64,000 bases of DNA, from the NCBI GenBank assembly GCA_039583875.1, contig CM077149.1:19419194-19483193 (forward strand). The letters are read 5' to 3'. The DNA is from Platanthera guangdongensis (taxonomy: Eukaryota; Streptophyta; Magnoliopsida; Asparagales; Orchidaceae). This document shows, piece after piece, positions 54,118-64,000 of the stretch (position 1 is its first letter; every line of letters begins with the position of its first letter). Both the position numbers and the translations under genes were made by a program. Below the pieces are notes generated by a model. It was not told the origin of the DNA. It searched no databases and saw only the letters and a program-made list of their open reading frames with translations.

Positions 54118-54768
54118 GATTCAAACTTTTGAAGGGAGTTTGAGAAACCCTTTACAGAGTGGGGGTGAGAGAGTGATGGCAGTCTTCTCTTTCTCAAACA
54201 ACTGAGAAGACTATGTGGATTGATGTCAAAGCTCCCCCTGAATCCTTGAAATCTTCAGGAAGAAAAGTTTTGCTGAGGGTGATAGGCCTTCAAAGGTAGA
54301 ACTCCAGCAATGGATGATTTCAGCAATGGCTGAAATGTTGAGTGTCTGGAGTCTTGAAATGATGTTGTCCTTGAACACTTTGAGAGCTGAAGAGATCTGA
54401 AGATTTGAAAACTAGATCTCCTTGGATGAGTGTTCTTCAGAATTCTTTTTGATAGAAGATTTTGAATGAGTCTCTGTGATCTGTAGTGTGTGTTCTCTTC
54501 TTGTTAATCTCTATGAATTCAAAAAACATTCTATCTCATATTCTCTGTTCCAGAATAGAATATCATTCTCTGTCAAAGATAGTCGTTGGTCTGCATTGAT
54601 TGCATCCTTAATTGCATAATCTCTTCTAGAGGAAAGTCCACAGAATTATTCCTTGAAAGATCCCTTGAAACTTGATCCAGAAATAAATGAAAACGGCTAG
54701 CAAATCTCTGAATTAATTGCAGAATAACTCCTGTCTGATTTGAATTTGAATTCTGGAAGTTATCTGAA

Positions 54769-55014
54769 ATCGTCGAACTGAGCTCTGCTATCGTCGAGCT
54801 GAGCTCAGCGAACTGGAAAACTCAAGCAGCAAAATAATCGTCGATCTGAGCTCAAAGATCGTCGAACTGAGCTCAGAGATAAAGATCCAAAGCAGAGTCA
54901 AAATTGTCGAACTGAGCTCACCGATCGTCGAATGGAGTTCGACGATAGTATGAAGTTGAGCTCAGCGATCGTCGAGTGGAGCTCGACGATCTGTCTAAGT
55001 TGAGCTCGACGATC
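54769..55014 (-). repeat. ATCGTCGA/GAGCTC palindrome array in U3, copia D LTR
   Basis: About ten units of ATCGTCGAACTGAGCTC and related forms. Some are extended palindromes such as GATCGTCGAGTGGAGCTCGACGATC-like arms around 54968-54992. The TCGA core is shared with the arrays of the other two families. Confidence 0.9.
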
Positions 55015-55183
55015 AGACTTAGTCTCCAGTCTGAAAAACTTGGTCTTCAGGGCAGCTTCCAATCCTAGACTTCTAACCCTTAGACTCAATTCTAAATGAC
55101 CTATTAAGCTATACAGAAGGTCAAATAAAGGTTCCTAGAGACAGAGTGATCCTGACCCAAATTAGTAATAGGGTGTTCCAACA

Positions 55184-55197
55184 ATCTCCCCCTATTT
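55184..55197 (-). promoter_or_regulatory. polypurine tract of copia D
   Basis: The minus strand reads AAATAGGGGGAGAT just before the LTR, nearly identical to copia A/B. Confidence 0.92.
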
Positions 55198-55355
55198 GGG
55201 TTAGGATTACTATTTACAGACTTTGGAAAATCAAATAACAACATATAATTAGAAAAGCATAAAAACAACAGCTAGACATTGCAGAAACATCACAGATATA
55301 TATATATGGCATCCAGATAGCAGTCAGAAAATCCAAAGATTGTCACCTTACAAAG

Positions 55356-58300
55356 TCACTTCTTCTCTTTGCCTTTAACCATCTTGATTTCTCTGTTAGG
55401 GTTTTGGGCTTCCTTGTTGGACCTGGTGTCATCTGCTGCACCCAAGTAAGTTTGCTTTGCAGGCCTGGGAACCACAGCAGCAGGATGCAATTCCATATAT
55501 CTGTCTGCATCAAAGAATTTGCTGGAAGCATATCTCTCTAACTCCTTTTGTCTTTGCTCTGACATAGTAGAAATATTGGAAGTGTCTAGCCCTTGTTCTT
55601 TGGCCTTCTTTATCTGATCTAATGCAGCCATTTCCTTCATCCTAGCAGTCCAAGCAGATGGATTCTTTTCAGGGTCCTCAAATGGTACAGGTGGCTCATA
55701 CCTGTTGGAAGAATTGTCTTGAGGAGGCCTGGCAGACACTGTCTCTTTGAGCTTGTAGGGGAATGGACCAGAAGTAGTATCAGAAGAACCATGTCCTCCC
55801 CTGGAGTATGGGTGCTGCCTGGAATACCCTTTAGAATAAACTTGAAAATCTCTTTGATTTCCCCTATATCCTCCTCTCCTAGAATAAGAACCCCTAGACT
55901 GGCTTTCCCTTTGGTAGGATCTGGCATGGGGTTGATAGGGAGCCTGGCTTCTAGCTGGGGATTGACTTGCAGAGCTGCCACCTGCACCTGCATCAGGAGG
56001 AGGTGGTGGAGGAGGATGAGGGTGCTGGAACTGGGAGGAGCCCTTTTCATACTTTCTCTTCTTCTTCATGGCCTTCAACTGGTTTTTGGAATACTGCATC
56101 CAATGTTCAGTAATTTGGCAGTTATGCAGAATATAATAAGGAATATCATTATTATCCTTGACTTTTGCAGGAGGAACCCTTTTCATTGCCTTGCTCCTAG
56201 CTTTCCTTTTCCTTGCAATAGTAGCAGCTGAATCATCAGAGTCTGTTTTGAATTCATCAGACTCAGAACTCTGGTCATCATATATATCATCTATCTTCTT
56301 CATAAGATCTTTCTTTAATTGAACAGAGGCAGAAGAGGCAGAAGCTGAACCAGCAGCAGCAGGGACAGTAGCAGAGACAGGAGCAGATACAGCAGCAAAT
56401 ACAGGAGGAGAAGCAGAAACAATAACAGCAATAGCAGAAGTGGTGACAGCAGCAGTAACATTATCAAAATCTGCAGCAGGCTCAAAAACAGTGACCTCTG
56501 TCATCAGAAAATCCTTGGATATTGGCTCATCAGAAACAATTGGGATTTCAGCAGCAGTGAGAACATCTTCAGCAGTATCAACAATTTCAGAAGCAAAGGC
56601 AGTCTTTTCTTTAACAGCAGCAGCAACAACAACATCTTCAGAAGGAGCAAACACTGATTGTACAAATGCAGAGATAATGCTAGGGTTACAGCAAGAGACA
56701 GGCACCAGTGCCTTGGACAAATCTTCTGGGGGCTGGACAGCATTAACCTCTGGGAGATAGCTGAAGAAGGCAGGATCAAAGGCAGAAAGCAAAGACCTTA
56801 GGTCTATTGCAAGAACTGCAGTAGGAGCCTGACATTCTGGAGGCACAGCAACAGTAGCAGAAGAGGCAGCAGACACAGAAATCTCAGCAGCAGCAGCAGC
56901 ATGAAGGCTTGCTTCATATGGCATCTCCCCCTGCCTAGATGCAGATACATCTGTATCAAGGCACACTGCTGGAGGTGCTGCCTGAGGAAGGAGGGAGGAA
57001 AGCCTGGCAGAGAGAGCTTCCACTGACAGTTGTAGAGGAGCAAAAGAGGTCTCTAAGAGCAGAGAGAGCCTGGGGGCAATGAGCTCATACAACTTGTCAG
57101 CCAGGGCTGAGAGGTCTACATGCTCAACAACAGGAGCAGAGGTAGATGGAATAGGGATAGCTGAGGATACTGGAAGTGGAGGGCTGGAGAGTGGAGGGAT
57201 GGATGGCTGAGGTGTGGGGATGGTGGATATGGAGGACAAGGGGATGGATATGGATGGAGTGAATGTTGGTTGGTCAATGATGTGGAGGAAGAGATCTTGA
57301 AAAGATGTGGAGGAGGAGGGTAACTCAGGAGGAGATGAGGGGGAATCATCCATGTAGGAGTCATCCAGAAGGGTGAAAGATGGTATGGATGGTGATGATG
57401 TGATATCTGGTGGGGGGTAAGAAAACAATGGGTGGAAGTGGTCTGCAGGTGGAGGTAGAATTGGGTCTGGAGATGGAGTTGAGGTTGGAGATGGGCTGGA
57501 TATGGAAATGGGGGATGAAGCTGGAATGGTGGATGGAAGAGGTAGGGTTGGAATTGGAGGAGGAGAAGAGGCAGCAACAGCAGCAGCCAGGACTTTTGCA
57601 GGAGCAGAGACCTGTGGGAGAGTGACTCTTTGAGTCCTGGTGCCTGAAGGAGCACTAGAGGAGGGCCTGCTTGGCTTGCTGATGTGCCTGTCCCACTTGC
57701 CAAAGAGGGCACATGTGAGTCTCTTGGAGGCATTTATGTGCACTCCAGAGGAGACCAGCAAGGCAGGGCACCTGTTTTGCAGGAAGACTCCAAGAATCCT
57801 TCCAAAGTTAACAAAGCTTTTGTTTATCTTCTTCTTTATGAGGTCAAAGAAGACCTCTCCCCAGTTCAAACTTCTCTTATCCACCAGAGCTCCCATGAGG
57901 CAGAGCTGGTATCTGGATATGGTATCATGTGCAGAGTGCTTTGCCAGCAGCACTTTCCCTACCACATCTGCTAGGAATCTGTACTCAACAGATAGATTCC
58001 TCTTGAATAGCTTGCTAGGGTTTCCCTCTGGATGACCCATCCTGGCAAGTATGTCAGAAAACTCCTCTCCAGATAACTCAGCAGTATCATCTCCATTCCT
58101 TAGTCCAAAAACCTCTGTTAAAATGGTGGGGGTCAGAGGTACCTGAGTTCCAGCAATGGACCCAACTATTGTGGAGTTGTCTTGATTATGAGCAGTGTAA
58201 ACCCATTCCTTGATTTCATCTGAGGCCAGCTTTATCCTGGTGGTCATGAGGGCAGACAAGTTCTGATCCTTGAATAAACTCAGAATTTCTTGGAAGATTT

Positions 58301-58385
58301 GATCAGTAGTGTTGAAAGATTCCATATCAATGTCGAATCCAGCATCGAACTTCATTGCGGCTAGAACTGCAACGGACACAGCCAT
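55356..58385 (-). CDS. extra ORF of copia D downstream of pol, 1009 aa, intact
   Basis: One uninterrupted frame from ATG 58385 (MAVSVAVLAAMKF) to 55356. Residues about 1-235 form the conserved domain (EWVYTAHNQDN, DVVGKVLLAKHSAHD, NFGRILGVFLQ, LFGKWDRHI), homologous to the broken ORFs of copia A and B and similar to the plant family called putative plant transposon protein. Residues about 240-430 are S/P-rich. The next ~300 are alanine/valine-rich and acidic. About 720-760 is basic (IARKRKARSKAMKR), a possible nuclear signal. Then come a proline run and an R/G/Y/S-rich tract (about 830-890), reminiscent of RNA-binding RGG zones. No signal peptide or transmembrane helix is evident, which argues against an envelope role. 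The position after pol matches the envelope-like gene of Sireviruses. An internal promoter or readthrough is needed for expression, and neither can be shown. Function is unknown. Confidence 0.85.
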   Translation of the reverse strand: MAVSVAVLAAMKFDAGFDIDMESFNTTDQIFQEILSLFKDQNLSALMTTRIKLASDEIKEWVYTAHNQDNSTIVGSIAGTQVPLTPTILTEVFGLRNGDDTAELSGEEFSDILARMGHPEGNPSKLFKRNLSVEYRFLADVVGKVLLAKHSAHDTISRYQLCLMGALVDKRSLNWGEVFFDLIKKKINKSFVNFGRILGVFLQNRCPALLVSSGVHINASKRLTCALFGKWDRHISKPSRPSSSAPSGTRTQRVTLPQVSAPAKVLAAAVAASSPPPIPTLPLPSTIPASSPISISSPSPTSTPSPDPILPPPADHFHPLFSYPPPDITSSPSIPSFTLLDDSYMDDSPSSPPELPSSSTSFQDLFLHIIDQPTFTPSISIPLSSISTIPTPQPSIPPLSSPPLPVSSAIPIPSTSAPVVEHVDLSALADKLYELIAPRLSLLLETSFAPLQLSVEALSARLSSLLPQAAPPAVCLDTDVSASRQGEMPYEASLHAAAAAEISVSAASSATVAVPPECQAPTAVLAIDLRSLLSAFDPAFFSYLPEVNAVQPPEDLSKALVPVSCCNPSIISAFVQSVFAPSEDVVVAAAVKEKTAFASEIVDTAEDVLTAAEIPIVSDEPISKDFLMTEVTVFEPAADFDNVTAAVTTSAIAVIVSASPPVFAAVSAPVSATVPAAAGSASASSASVQLKKDLMKKIDDIYDDQSSESDEFKTDSDDSAATIARKRKARSKAMKRVPPAKVKDNNDIPYYILHNCQITEHWMQYSKNQLKAMKKKRKYEKGSSQFQHPHPPPPPPPDAGAGGSSASQSPARSQAPYQPHARSYQRESQSRGSYSRRGGYRGNQRDFQVYSKGYSRQHPYSRGGHGSSDTTSGPFPYKLKETVSARPPQDNSSNRYEPPVPFEDPEKNPSAWTARMKEMAALDQIKKAKEQGLDTSNISTMSEQRQKELERYASSKFFDADRYMELHPAAVVPRPAKQTYLGAADDTRSNKEAQNPNREIKMVKGKEKK

Positions 58386-58530
58386 TGTACCTGCAAAAAT
58401 TCAACAAACAAAACGACCAAGCGTAGAACTGTTTGGAGGGAAAGAAAATCCTTGCAGAGAAATCGAAAGCGCAAGAGAGAACGACGGCGAAAAATGAGTT
58501 TTATATTAGGGTTCGACGCAGAATTGGAAA

Positions 58531-58800
58531 GATCGTTGAACTCAGTTCGACGATCGAGGCTTCTAAAGGAATCTGAAGAGACTCCAACATCGTCGATCTC
58601 CGTTCGACGATCTTGGAAAGCGTCGAGCTCCGTTCGACGATCGTTTAGTGAACAAAATCGCCGAGCGCCGTTCGACGATCGTTGACCGCAAGAGATAGTT
58701 CATACTATCTGAGAGGCGCTGAACTCAGTTCGACGATTTCTGGAAATCGTCGATCTCCGTTCGACGATCTTAGGGGAAATCGTCGAGCGCAGTTCAGAGA
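58531..58800 (-). repeat. CGTTCGACGATC palindrome array between pol and extra ORF, copia D
   Basis: About nine units of GATCGTCGAnCTCCGTTCGACGATC type in the spacer of about 495 bp between the RT-RNase H stop and the extra ORF start. Copia A and B carry their own array in the same spacer. Confidence 0.9.
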
Positions 58801-58880
58801 TCAGAAAAATTCTAGACACTAAGAAAAATCAGAATTTTTGCTTAGTCTTGGTCAATTTTTAGCTTTCAAAATCTTGGATA

Positions 58881-61181
58881 TTATTTAAGACTTCCTCCAT
58901 CTAACATTCCTAACTGATTTAGGAAGAAAGTGTGTTTCTTTTCATCCAAAGGCTTGGTGAAAATATCTCCCCTTTGTAAATCAGTTAGGATATATTGTAA
59001 TTCAATTTTATTCTTTTCAACATTATCCCTTAAGAAATGATGCCTAATCTCTATGTGTTTTGTCCTACTATGGAGGACTGGATTTTGAGCTATAGAAATA
59101 GCACTTGTATTGTCACAAAAGATTTTAGACTTCTCTAAGTTGTAACCATAGTCTAGGAGTTGATTTTGAATCCACAGTATTTGTGAACAACAACTGCCTG
59201 CAGCCATATATTCAGCTTCAGCAGTTGAAGTTGACACAGATGTTTGTTTCTTACAAAACCAAGAGACAAGTCTATCACCAAGGAACTGACAAGTTCCACT
59301 GGTGCTTTTCCTGTCAATTCTGCATCCAGCATAATCAGCATCAGAGAATCCAGTTAACTCAAATGCTGAATCTTTTGGATACCAGAGGCCTAGATTTGGA
59401 CAACTTTTAACATACTTAAGAATCCTCTTTACTAAAGTGAGGTGTGACTCTCTAGGGATAACTTGGAACCTAGCACATATACATGTAACAAAAATTATAT
59501 CTGGCCTACTAGTTGTAAGATACAATAAAGAGCCAATCATTGCTCTATATGTTGTCTGATCAACAGGTTTCCCATGTTCATCAGCATCCAGTACAGCATT
59601 GGTAGGCATGGGTGTTTTCATACAAGCTGCCTCAGACATACCAAATTTCTTAACCAATTCATTAGCATATTTGGTTTGAGAAATAAAGATGCCTTCAGCA
59701 TGTTGTTTGACTTGCAATCCCAGGAAGAAGGATAGCTCACCCATGCTACTCATCTCAAATTTAGAATGCATTAGGTTGCAAAACCTTCTGCACAATTTTG
59801 AGTCAGTAGAACCAAAAATGATATCGTCTACATAAATTTGTACTAGTAGGGTATGGGACTTATGAGTTCTAATAAAAAGAGTTTGGTCTACTCTACCCCT
59901 TATAAAACCATTTTCCAAGAGAAAGCATGTTAAGGTCTCATACCATGCTCTAGGAGCTTGCTTGAGACCATATAATGCTTTATTTAATCTAAAAACATAA
60001 TCAGGAAAAGTTGGAGAGATAAAACCTGGAGGTTGTCTGACATAGACTTCCTCTTTGATATCTCCATTTAAGAAAGCACTTTTGACATCCATCTGATAGA
60101 CTTTGAAGCCTTTGTGAGCTGCATAAGCTAGAAATATCCTGATGGCTTCCAATCTTGCAACATGTGCAAAAGTCTGGTCGTAGTCAATTCCTTCTTCTTG
60201 AGAATATCCCCGAGCAACTAGCATTGCCTTGTTCCTTATAATTACTCCTTGATCATCCAGTTTGTTTCTGAATACCCATTTTGTTCCAACAATGAAATGA
60301 TCCTTAGGCTTTGGCACTAGTTCCCATACTTTGTTCCTCTCAAATTGATGCAACTCCTCTTGCATTGCAATGATCCAGTGTGGATCTTGCTCTGCATCTT
60401 GAATGGACTGAGGTTCAATTTGAGATAGGAAACAGGTGTGCAACAGGTTTTGGTTGACCTGATTTCTGGTTTGCACACCAGCTGAGATTTCTCCAATTAT
60501 TTGGGAAATTGGATGGTCTCTTGATGTTACTAAATCAACAGGGGGTGTTGATTGTTCACCAACTTGTGTTGTTGTTTCCTCTTGTGGTACAACAACTGGC
60601 TCTTCAGGTGGTGGTTCAATATGTTGAGCATTCCCTTCATCTTCACTGCTTTCATCCTCTTGAGCAACCTGTAGCTTGTTCATATCTTCAACTAGAGAGT
60701 GTTCCTGCAAAGGTTCTATGGTAGAAGAACTCTTCTCCTTGAAAGACATGTTAGTTTCATCAAATGAAATATGAACATATTCCTCAATTTTTAAAGATGA
60801 TTTATTATACACCCTATAGGCCTTGCTGATCATGGAGTATCCCAGAAACACTCCTTCATCAGCTTTGGCTTGAAATTTTGCTAAGTATTTCTTGTCATTA
60901 TTGTGAATATAGCAAATGCAACCAAAAATTCTAAAATAGTCAACTTTAGGTTTCTTCCCTTTGAGTAATTCATAGGGAGTCTTTCCCTTCAGTTTATGTA
61001 TCAGACTTCTGTTCAGCACATAGTTGGAGGTGTTCACTGCCTCTGCCCAAAAGGATAGAGGTAGATGAGCATCTGACAACAATGTAGTGGCAGATTCAAT
61101 AAGGGTTCTATTTTTCCTTTCAGCTACCCCATTCTGTTGAGGAGTTCTAGGAGCTGAGAAAGTATGTCTGATCCCTTCACT
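58881..61181 (-). CDS. pol: copia D integrase end and reverse transcriptase-RNase H
   Basis: The frame is open after the TAG at 61182-61184. It begins with the third catalytic residue of integrase ([16 protein letters not shown]) and continues [15 protein letters not shown]. The RT part has [34 protein letters not shown] and YVDDIIFG. RNase H has [27 protein letters not shown] and [11 protein letters not shown]. It ends GMLDGGSLK. All catalytic motifs look intact, and this part could be functional if the upstream TAG were bypassed. Confidence 0.92.
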   Translation of the reverse strand, partial: SEGIRHTFSAPRTPQQNGVAERKNRTLIESATTLLSDAHLPLSFWAEAVNTSNYVLNRSLIHKLKGKTPYELLKGKKPKVDYFRIFGCICYIHNNDKKYLAKFQAKADEGVFLGYSMISKAYRVYNKSSLKIEEYVHISFDETNMSFKEKSSSTIEPLQEHSLVEDMNKLQVAQEDESSEDEGNAQHIEPPPEEPVVVPQEETTTQVGEQSTPPVDLVTSRDHPISQIIGEISAGVQTRNQVNQNLLHTCFLSQIEPQSIQDAEQDPHWIIAMQEELHQFERNKVWELVPKPKDHFIVGTKWVFRNKLDDQGVIIRNKAMLVARGYSQEEGIDYDQTFAHVARLEAIRIFLAYAAHKGFKVYQMDVKSAFLNGDIKEEVYVRQPPGFISPTFPDYVFRLNKALYGLKQAPRAWYETLTCFLLENGFIRGRVDQTLFIRTHKSHTLLVQIYVDDIIFGSTDSKLCRRFCNLMHSKFEMSSMGELSFFLGLQVKQHAEGIFISQTKYANELVKKFGMSEAACMKTPMPTNAVLDADEHGKPVDQTTYRAMIGSLLYLTTSRPDIIFVTCICARFQVIPRESHLTLVKRILKYVKSCPNLGLWYPKDSAFELTGFSDADYAGCRIDRKSTSGTCQFLGDRLVSWFCKKQTSVSTSTAEAEYMAAGSCCSQILWIQNQLLDYGYNLEKSKIFCDNTSAISIAQNPVLHSRTKHIEIRHHFLRDNVEKNKIELQYILTDLQRGDIFTKPLDEKKHTFFLNQLGMLDGGSLK

Positions 61182-62063
61182 CTAACAGAACTCTTGCATA
61201 AGAAGAGAATCAAACTCTGTCCCATGATCACTTCTGATCAGGGCAATGTGAGTATTGAACTCAATCTGTATACATTTGAGAAACTCTGTCAGACACTTAA
61301 AGTTATCAGACTTCTTCCTTAGAAAGAACACCCAAGTGAATCTAGAGAAGTCATCTACAACTACTAAAGTGTAGGATTTCCCTCCTAGGCTTTGTACTGT
61401 GATGGGTCCAAATAGATCCATGTGTAACAGATACAATATCCTAGGTGAATCACTCTTATTAAGTGACTTAAAACTGTTTTTAGTTTGTTTGCCTAATTGA
61501 CAAGCCTTGCAGAGTCCTTCCTTCTTGTAGGGGCCAGAAGGTAGTCCTCTAACAAGGTTGTCCTTGGATAGCCTAGTAATAGTTCTAAAGTTTAGGTGTC
61601 CTAGTCTCTTATTCCATAAAACATTTGGTCTACAGACTGAATTAAACAAGCAGATATCTATATCAGTTGAAAGGAAATCTACTAAGTAGATGTTACCTTT
61701 CCTTATACCTGTCAACACTGTTGTGTTGTCCTCTGACTTGATTTTGCATAAGTTCTTGCTGAAGGTCACCTGGTAGCCTTCATCACACAGCTGACTGATG
61801 CTGATCAGGTTGTGCTTCAGTCCTTCCACATATGCTACCTTCTTGAAGGTTACTGATCCAATCTGTACTGCACCATATCCCTTAGTTTGTCCAAAGTTGG
61901 AATCACCAAAGATAACTTTGGGTCCAAGCTTGGCTCTGAAGGATGTGAGGTTGTCCTTGTTGCCTGTCATGTGCTTAGAGCACCCACTATCCAAATACCA
62001 TTGCTGGTTAGATGTTGGATAGGTCTTCTCCTGCACATAAAACAATTCATTTGTTTTTGACAC
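61182..62063 (-). pseudogene. pol: copia D protease and integrase N-terminal part, ends in TAG
   Basis: It starts in a different frame from gag, overlapping its end. It contains the protease site WYLDSGCSKHMTG, GLKHNLISISQL, the integrase zinc finger (WNKRLGHLNF with the first histidine replaced by asparagine, then CKACQLGK) and the first two catalytic aspartates (HMDLFGP, RSDHGTEF). TAG at 61182-61184 follows LMQEFC. Beyond it the frame is open to 58881, so a single nonsense codon separates the two halves of pol. Confidence 0.88.
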
Positions 62064-64000
62064 AGTTTACCTTGGGCCTAGGTTGATAACCTCTAAATTC
62101 AGAAATGAAGGACATCCTTGGCTGACTCTTATATCCTTCAGGATGATATCTCCTTGGAGGTAGAATCCATTCAGTATAAGGGTTAAAGGTTTGGGATGAA
62201 GAACCCTTAGGATTCAATTTTGATTTGCCTTTGAAAATGTTTCCAGAGCTATGACCTCTGTTCGACGATCTTGGAGCTGCGTTCGACGATCTTGGGTCAG
62301 ATCGTCGAGCTCCGTTCGACGGTCGACAATGGGTGAGGTCAGGTATATGAGATCGTCGACCTGCGTTCGACGACTCTGGCTGAGATCGTCGATCTGCGTT
62401 CGACGATTTTTGCTGAGATCGTCGAGCTGCGTTCGGCGATCGTCGATCTTCATTCGGCGATCGTCGAGCTCCGTTCGACGATTTCTGCTGGGACTTAAAT
62501 TTCTGAGGCAGATCAGAATTTTTCCTGGCAACCTCTACAACTCCCTTTCCCTTGTTAGAAATAAACTTGATGGGAGTTGTTAGGACTATAGGTTGGCTGG
62601 ATGAAGCACCCAAGCCCAGTGTACTGTTGAATCTAGAGTTCACTGTGCTTGTGATGTCCATCAGCTTGATGCTTCTCCCATTAAGGGATTCTTCAAGCTT
62701 CTTGGCCTCAGAGAGCTCACTTTTCAGTGTAGCTATCTGTTCCCTACAGTTCTCCAACTCCTGAGAGAGTTTGAGGTTTTCTGACTGTAAACCATTGTGT
62801 TCAGATAATTGATTTCTGAGAGAGATGATCTCTTTCTCAGACTTTAGCAGGTCTAAACATAGTGCTTTAAATTCAGATTTAAAATCTTCTGAAGTAAAAT
62901 CAAAAGAACTAATTACCTGATCTTCTTCAGGTTGAGTTTCTGAGTCTGACTCTGACTCTTCTTCCTCTGAATTGTGCTGTGAGGCATTAATTGCCATCAT
63001 GCAGAATTCCTTTTCTTCTGCATCATCCTCATCATCACTTGAGCTAGATGAGGCTTCTGACTCCTCTTCTGTCTCACTCCAGGATTCAGCAACAAAACCT
63101 TTTCTTGTATGCTTATTTTTACTTGAAGAAGGTTTGCCACTTCCATTCCTTTTGGAGTCTTTCTCCTTTCTTCTTTCTTTTCTGTCCCTTCTGTCCTTGA
63201 TCTTGTTCTCTGGACAGTCAGGAACTATGTGCCCTGGTTTCCTGCAACCAAAGCAGATAATATCTTTATTGTTGCTAATGGACTTGTCATACCTTGGCTT
63301 GTCCTGCTCCTTGTATGATCTTCTTCTGAAGTCCTTCCTGACCATCTTGTAGAATCTTTTGGCCAACAAGCTGAGTAGTTCATCATTGCCTGTGCTCTTA
63401 TCTTCAAGCAGATCCTCAGTTGCCTTAAAGGCTATGGTCTTCTCTTTCCTTGTGGCTGGTGAAGCAGCCTTCTGTTCTTCCTCTCTATTCTTGATAAGTA
63501 GCTCATAAGATTTGAGCTTACCCAACAAGGCTTCAGTGGCGATTTCATTTACACTTCTAGCATCTTTAATTGGCCAGATTCTTGAATCCCAAGTGCTGGG
63601 GAAGCACATTAGGATCTTGTCATTGAGTTCTGTCAGAGAAATCTCTTTGTCTAATGTCCTTAGTTCACTGACAATTAGACTCAATCTGTTGTACATGTCT
63701 CCCACTGACTCAGTCTCTCCCTTCTTGAAGTTCTCATATTAGGAGATGAGATGGGATCTTCTGTCCTTTCTCTCATCAGCTGAGCCTGAGACAATTTCTG
63801 AGAGCTTGTCCCAAATCTCCTTGGCTGAATTACATTCAGCTACCTTTTGGAATATGTCATCTGACATTGTCTGGGCTAGGATGTTCATAGCCTTGGCATT
63901 AACTACTTTCCATTTTTTGATGTCAGCATCTGTTCCTGATGGAGGTGGAACAACATTTGTACTGATGCTCTCTGGGGGTCTTGGACACACTGTCAAAACA
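62047..64000 (-). pseudogene. gag: copia D gag, partial, one nonsense codon
   Basis: It enters from beyond the right edge (SISTNVVPPPSGTDADIKKW) with the capsid motifs KEIWDKLSEIVSG and LNDKILMCFPSTWDS. TAA at 63739-63741 falls in the capsid. The same frame is open from there to 62047. A basic stretch and one zinc knuckle, CFGCRKPGHIVPDC, lie near 63210-63260. An acidic serine-rich zone (EEESEASSSSSDDEDD) and a coiled coil (KSEKEIISLRNQLSEH) follow. The C-terminal part reads repeated RRS and SSNA peptides because it is encoded by a TCGA-palindrome array (62256-62482). The frame ends at TGA, overlapping the start of the protease frame. Confidence 0.87.
62256..62482 (-). repeat. CGTTCGACGATC palindrome array inside the gag coding region of copia D
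   Basis: About eight units of ATCGTCGAnCTnCGTTCGACGAT type, the same motif as in the LTR and the pol-ORF spacer. The gag frame stays open through it and encodes an arginine/serine-rich repeat. Confidence 0.92.

Larger units (their letters stand above)
53711..55183 (-). repeat. 3' LTR of copia D
   Basis: In minus orientation it begins TGTTGGAACACCC at 55183 and ends GCACTTTCA at 53711, 1473 bp. The end CTATTCACCCCCCTCTAGAG resembles the corresponding part of the copia A/B LTR. Confidence 0.92.
53711..64000 (-). mobile_element. Ty1/copia Sirevirus-type retrotransposon, copia D (5' end beyond window)
   Basis: The minus-strand order is gag (from beyond 64000 to 62047), protease-integrase, RT-RNase H (to 58881), palindrome array, a 1009-residue extra ORF (58385-55356), polypurine tract, and 3' LTR 55183-53711. 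It is a different family from copies A/B, with diverged proteins and a different LTR, but the same architecture and palindromes with a TCGA core. Only two nonsense codons are seen, so it is the youngest large element here. Confidence 0.94.

Noticed and set aside
55637..57733. Frames of 70-205 codons overlapping the 1009-codon copia D ORF
   Set aside because: Low-complexity translations (poly-L, poly-P) of the other frames of one long open reading.
1..64000. tRNA, rRNA or organelle-derived insertions
   Set aside because: No cloverleaf-like or rRNA-like sequence was noticed on reading. The only tRNA-related sequences are primer-binding sites.

Overview
This window is plant nuclear DNA, most likely from a eudicot angiosperm. 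It is an almost pure nest of transposable elements, and no intact ordinary host gene was recognised. The plant call rests on four things: Ty1/copia elements of the SIRE/Maximus (Sirevirus) type primed by initiator tRNA-Met, a Tekay-type Ty3/gypsy chromovirus, a Tat/Retand-type gypsy with antisense genes, and a CACTA transposon carrying a piece of a plant ANP/NPK1-like MAPKKK. I cannot name the species.

Layout, left to right. 1-11687 is the 3' half of a copia element (copy A). A 5163-bp CACTA transposon (1906-7068, 3-bp target duplication GAC) split its extra ORF. 11688-20300 is a minus-strand gypsy element (gypsy A) whose left LTR is the target of copia A. 20301-23735 is intervening DNA with a 1.2-kb array of ~19-bp units and an antisense copia LTR fragment. 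23736-47120 is a second gypsy (gypsy B). A complete 12.3-kb copia (copy B, 26514-38809, 5-bp duplication GTACT) sits at the same place in its left LTR. 47121-53710 is a GC-rich minus-strand Tat-type gypsy remnant (element C) that interrupts the right LTR of gypsy B. It has the end of pol, an alternating tandem repeat, and two plus-strand (antisense) TATA-preceded, apparently spliced genes. 53711-64000 is a fairly young minus-strand copia (copia D) inserted in the integrase of element C; its 5' end lies beyond the window.

History read from the sequence. Gypsy inserted first and copia nested in its LTR. The composite was then duplicated in tandem: both copies have copia at the same base, the same lesions in gypsy, and matching ATTTA duplications on the outer sides of the two gypsy LTRs that face the intervening DNA. 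CACTA then landed in copy A only, element C landed in copy B, and copia D landed in element C.

Most interesting signals. (1) Three unrelated retrotransposon families each carry arrays of short palindromes centred on TCGA in the U3 part of the LTR. Both copia families repeat their arrays between pol and the extra ORF, and copia D also has them inside gag coding sequence. (2) The two copia families share a homologous extra ORF downstream of pol, intact at 1009 aa in copia D. (3) Element C has two antisense spliced genes. (4) The CACTA is a gene-capturing type. (5) The 19-bp array reverses polarity near its right end.
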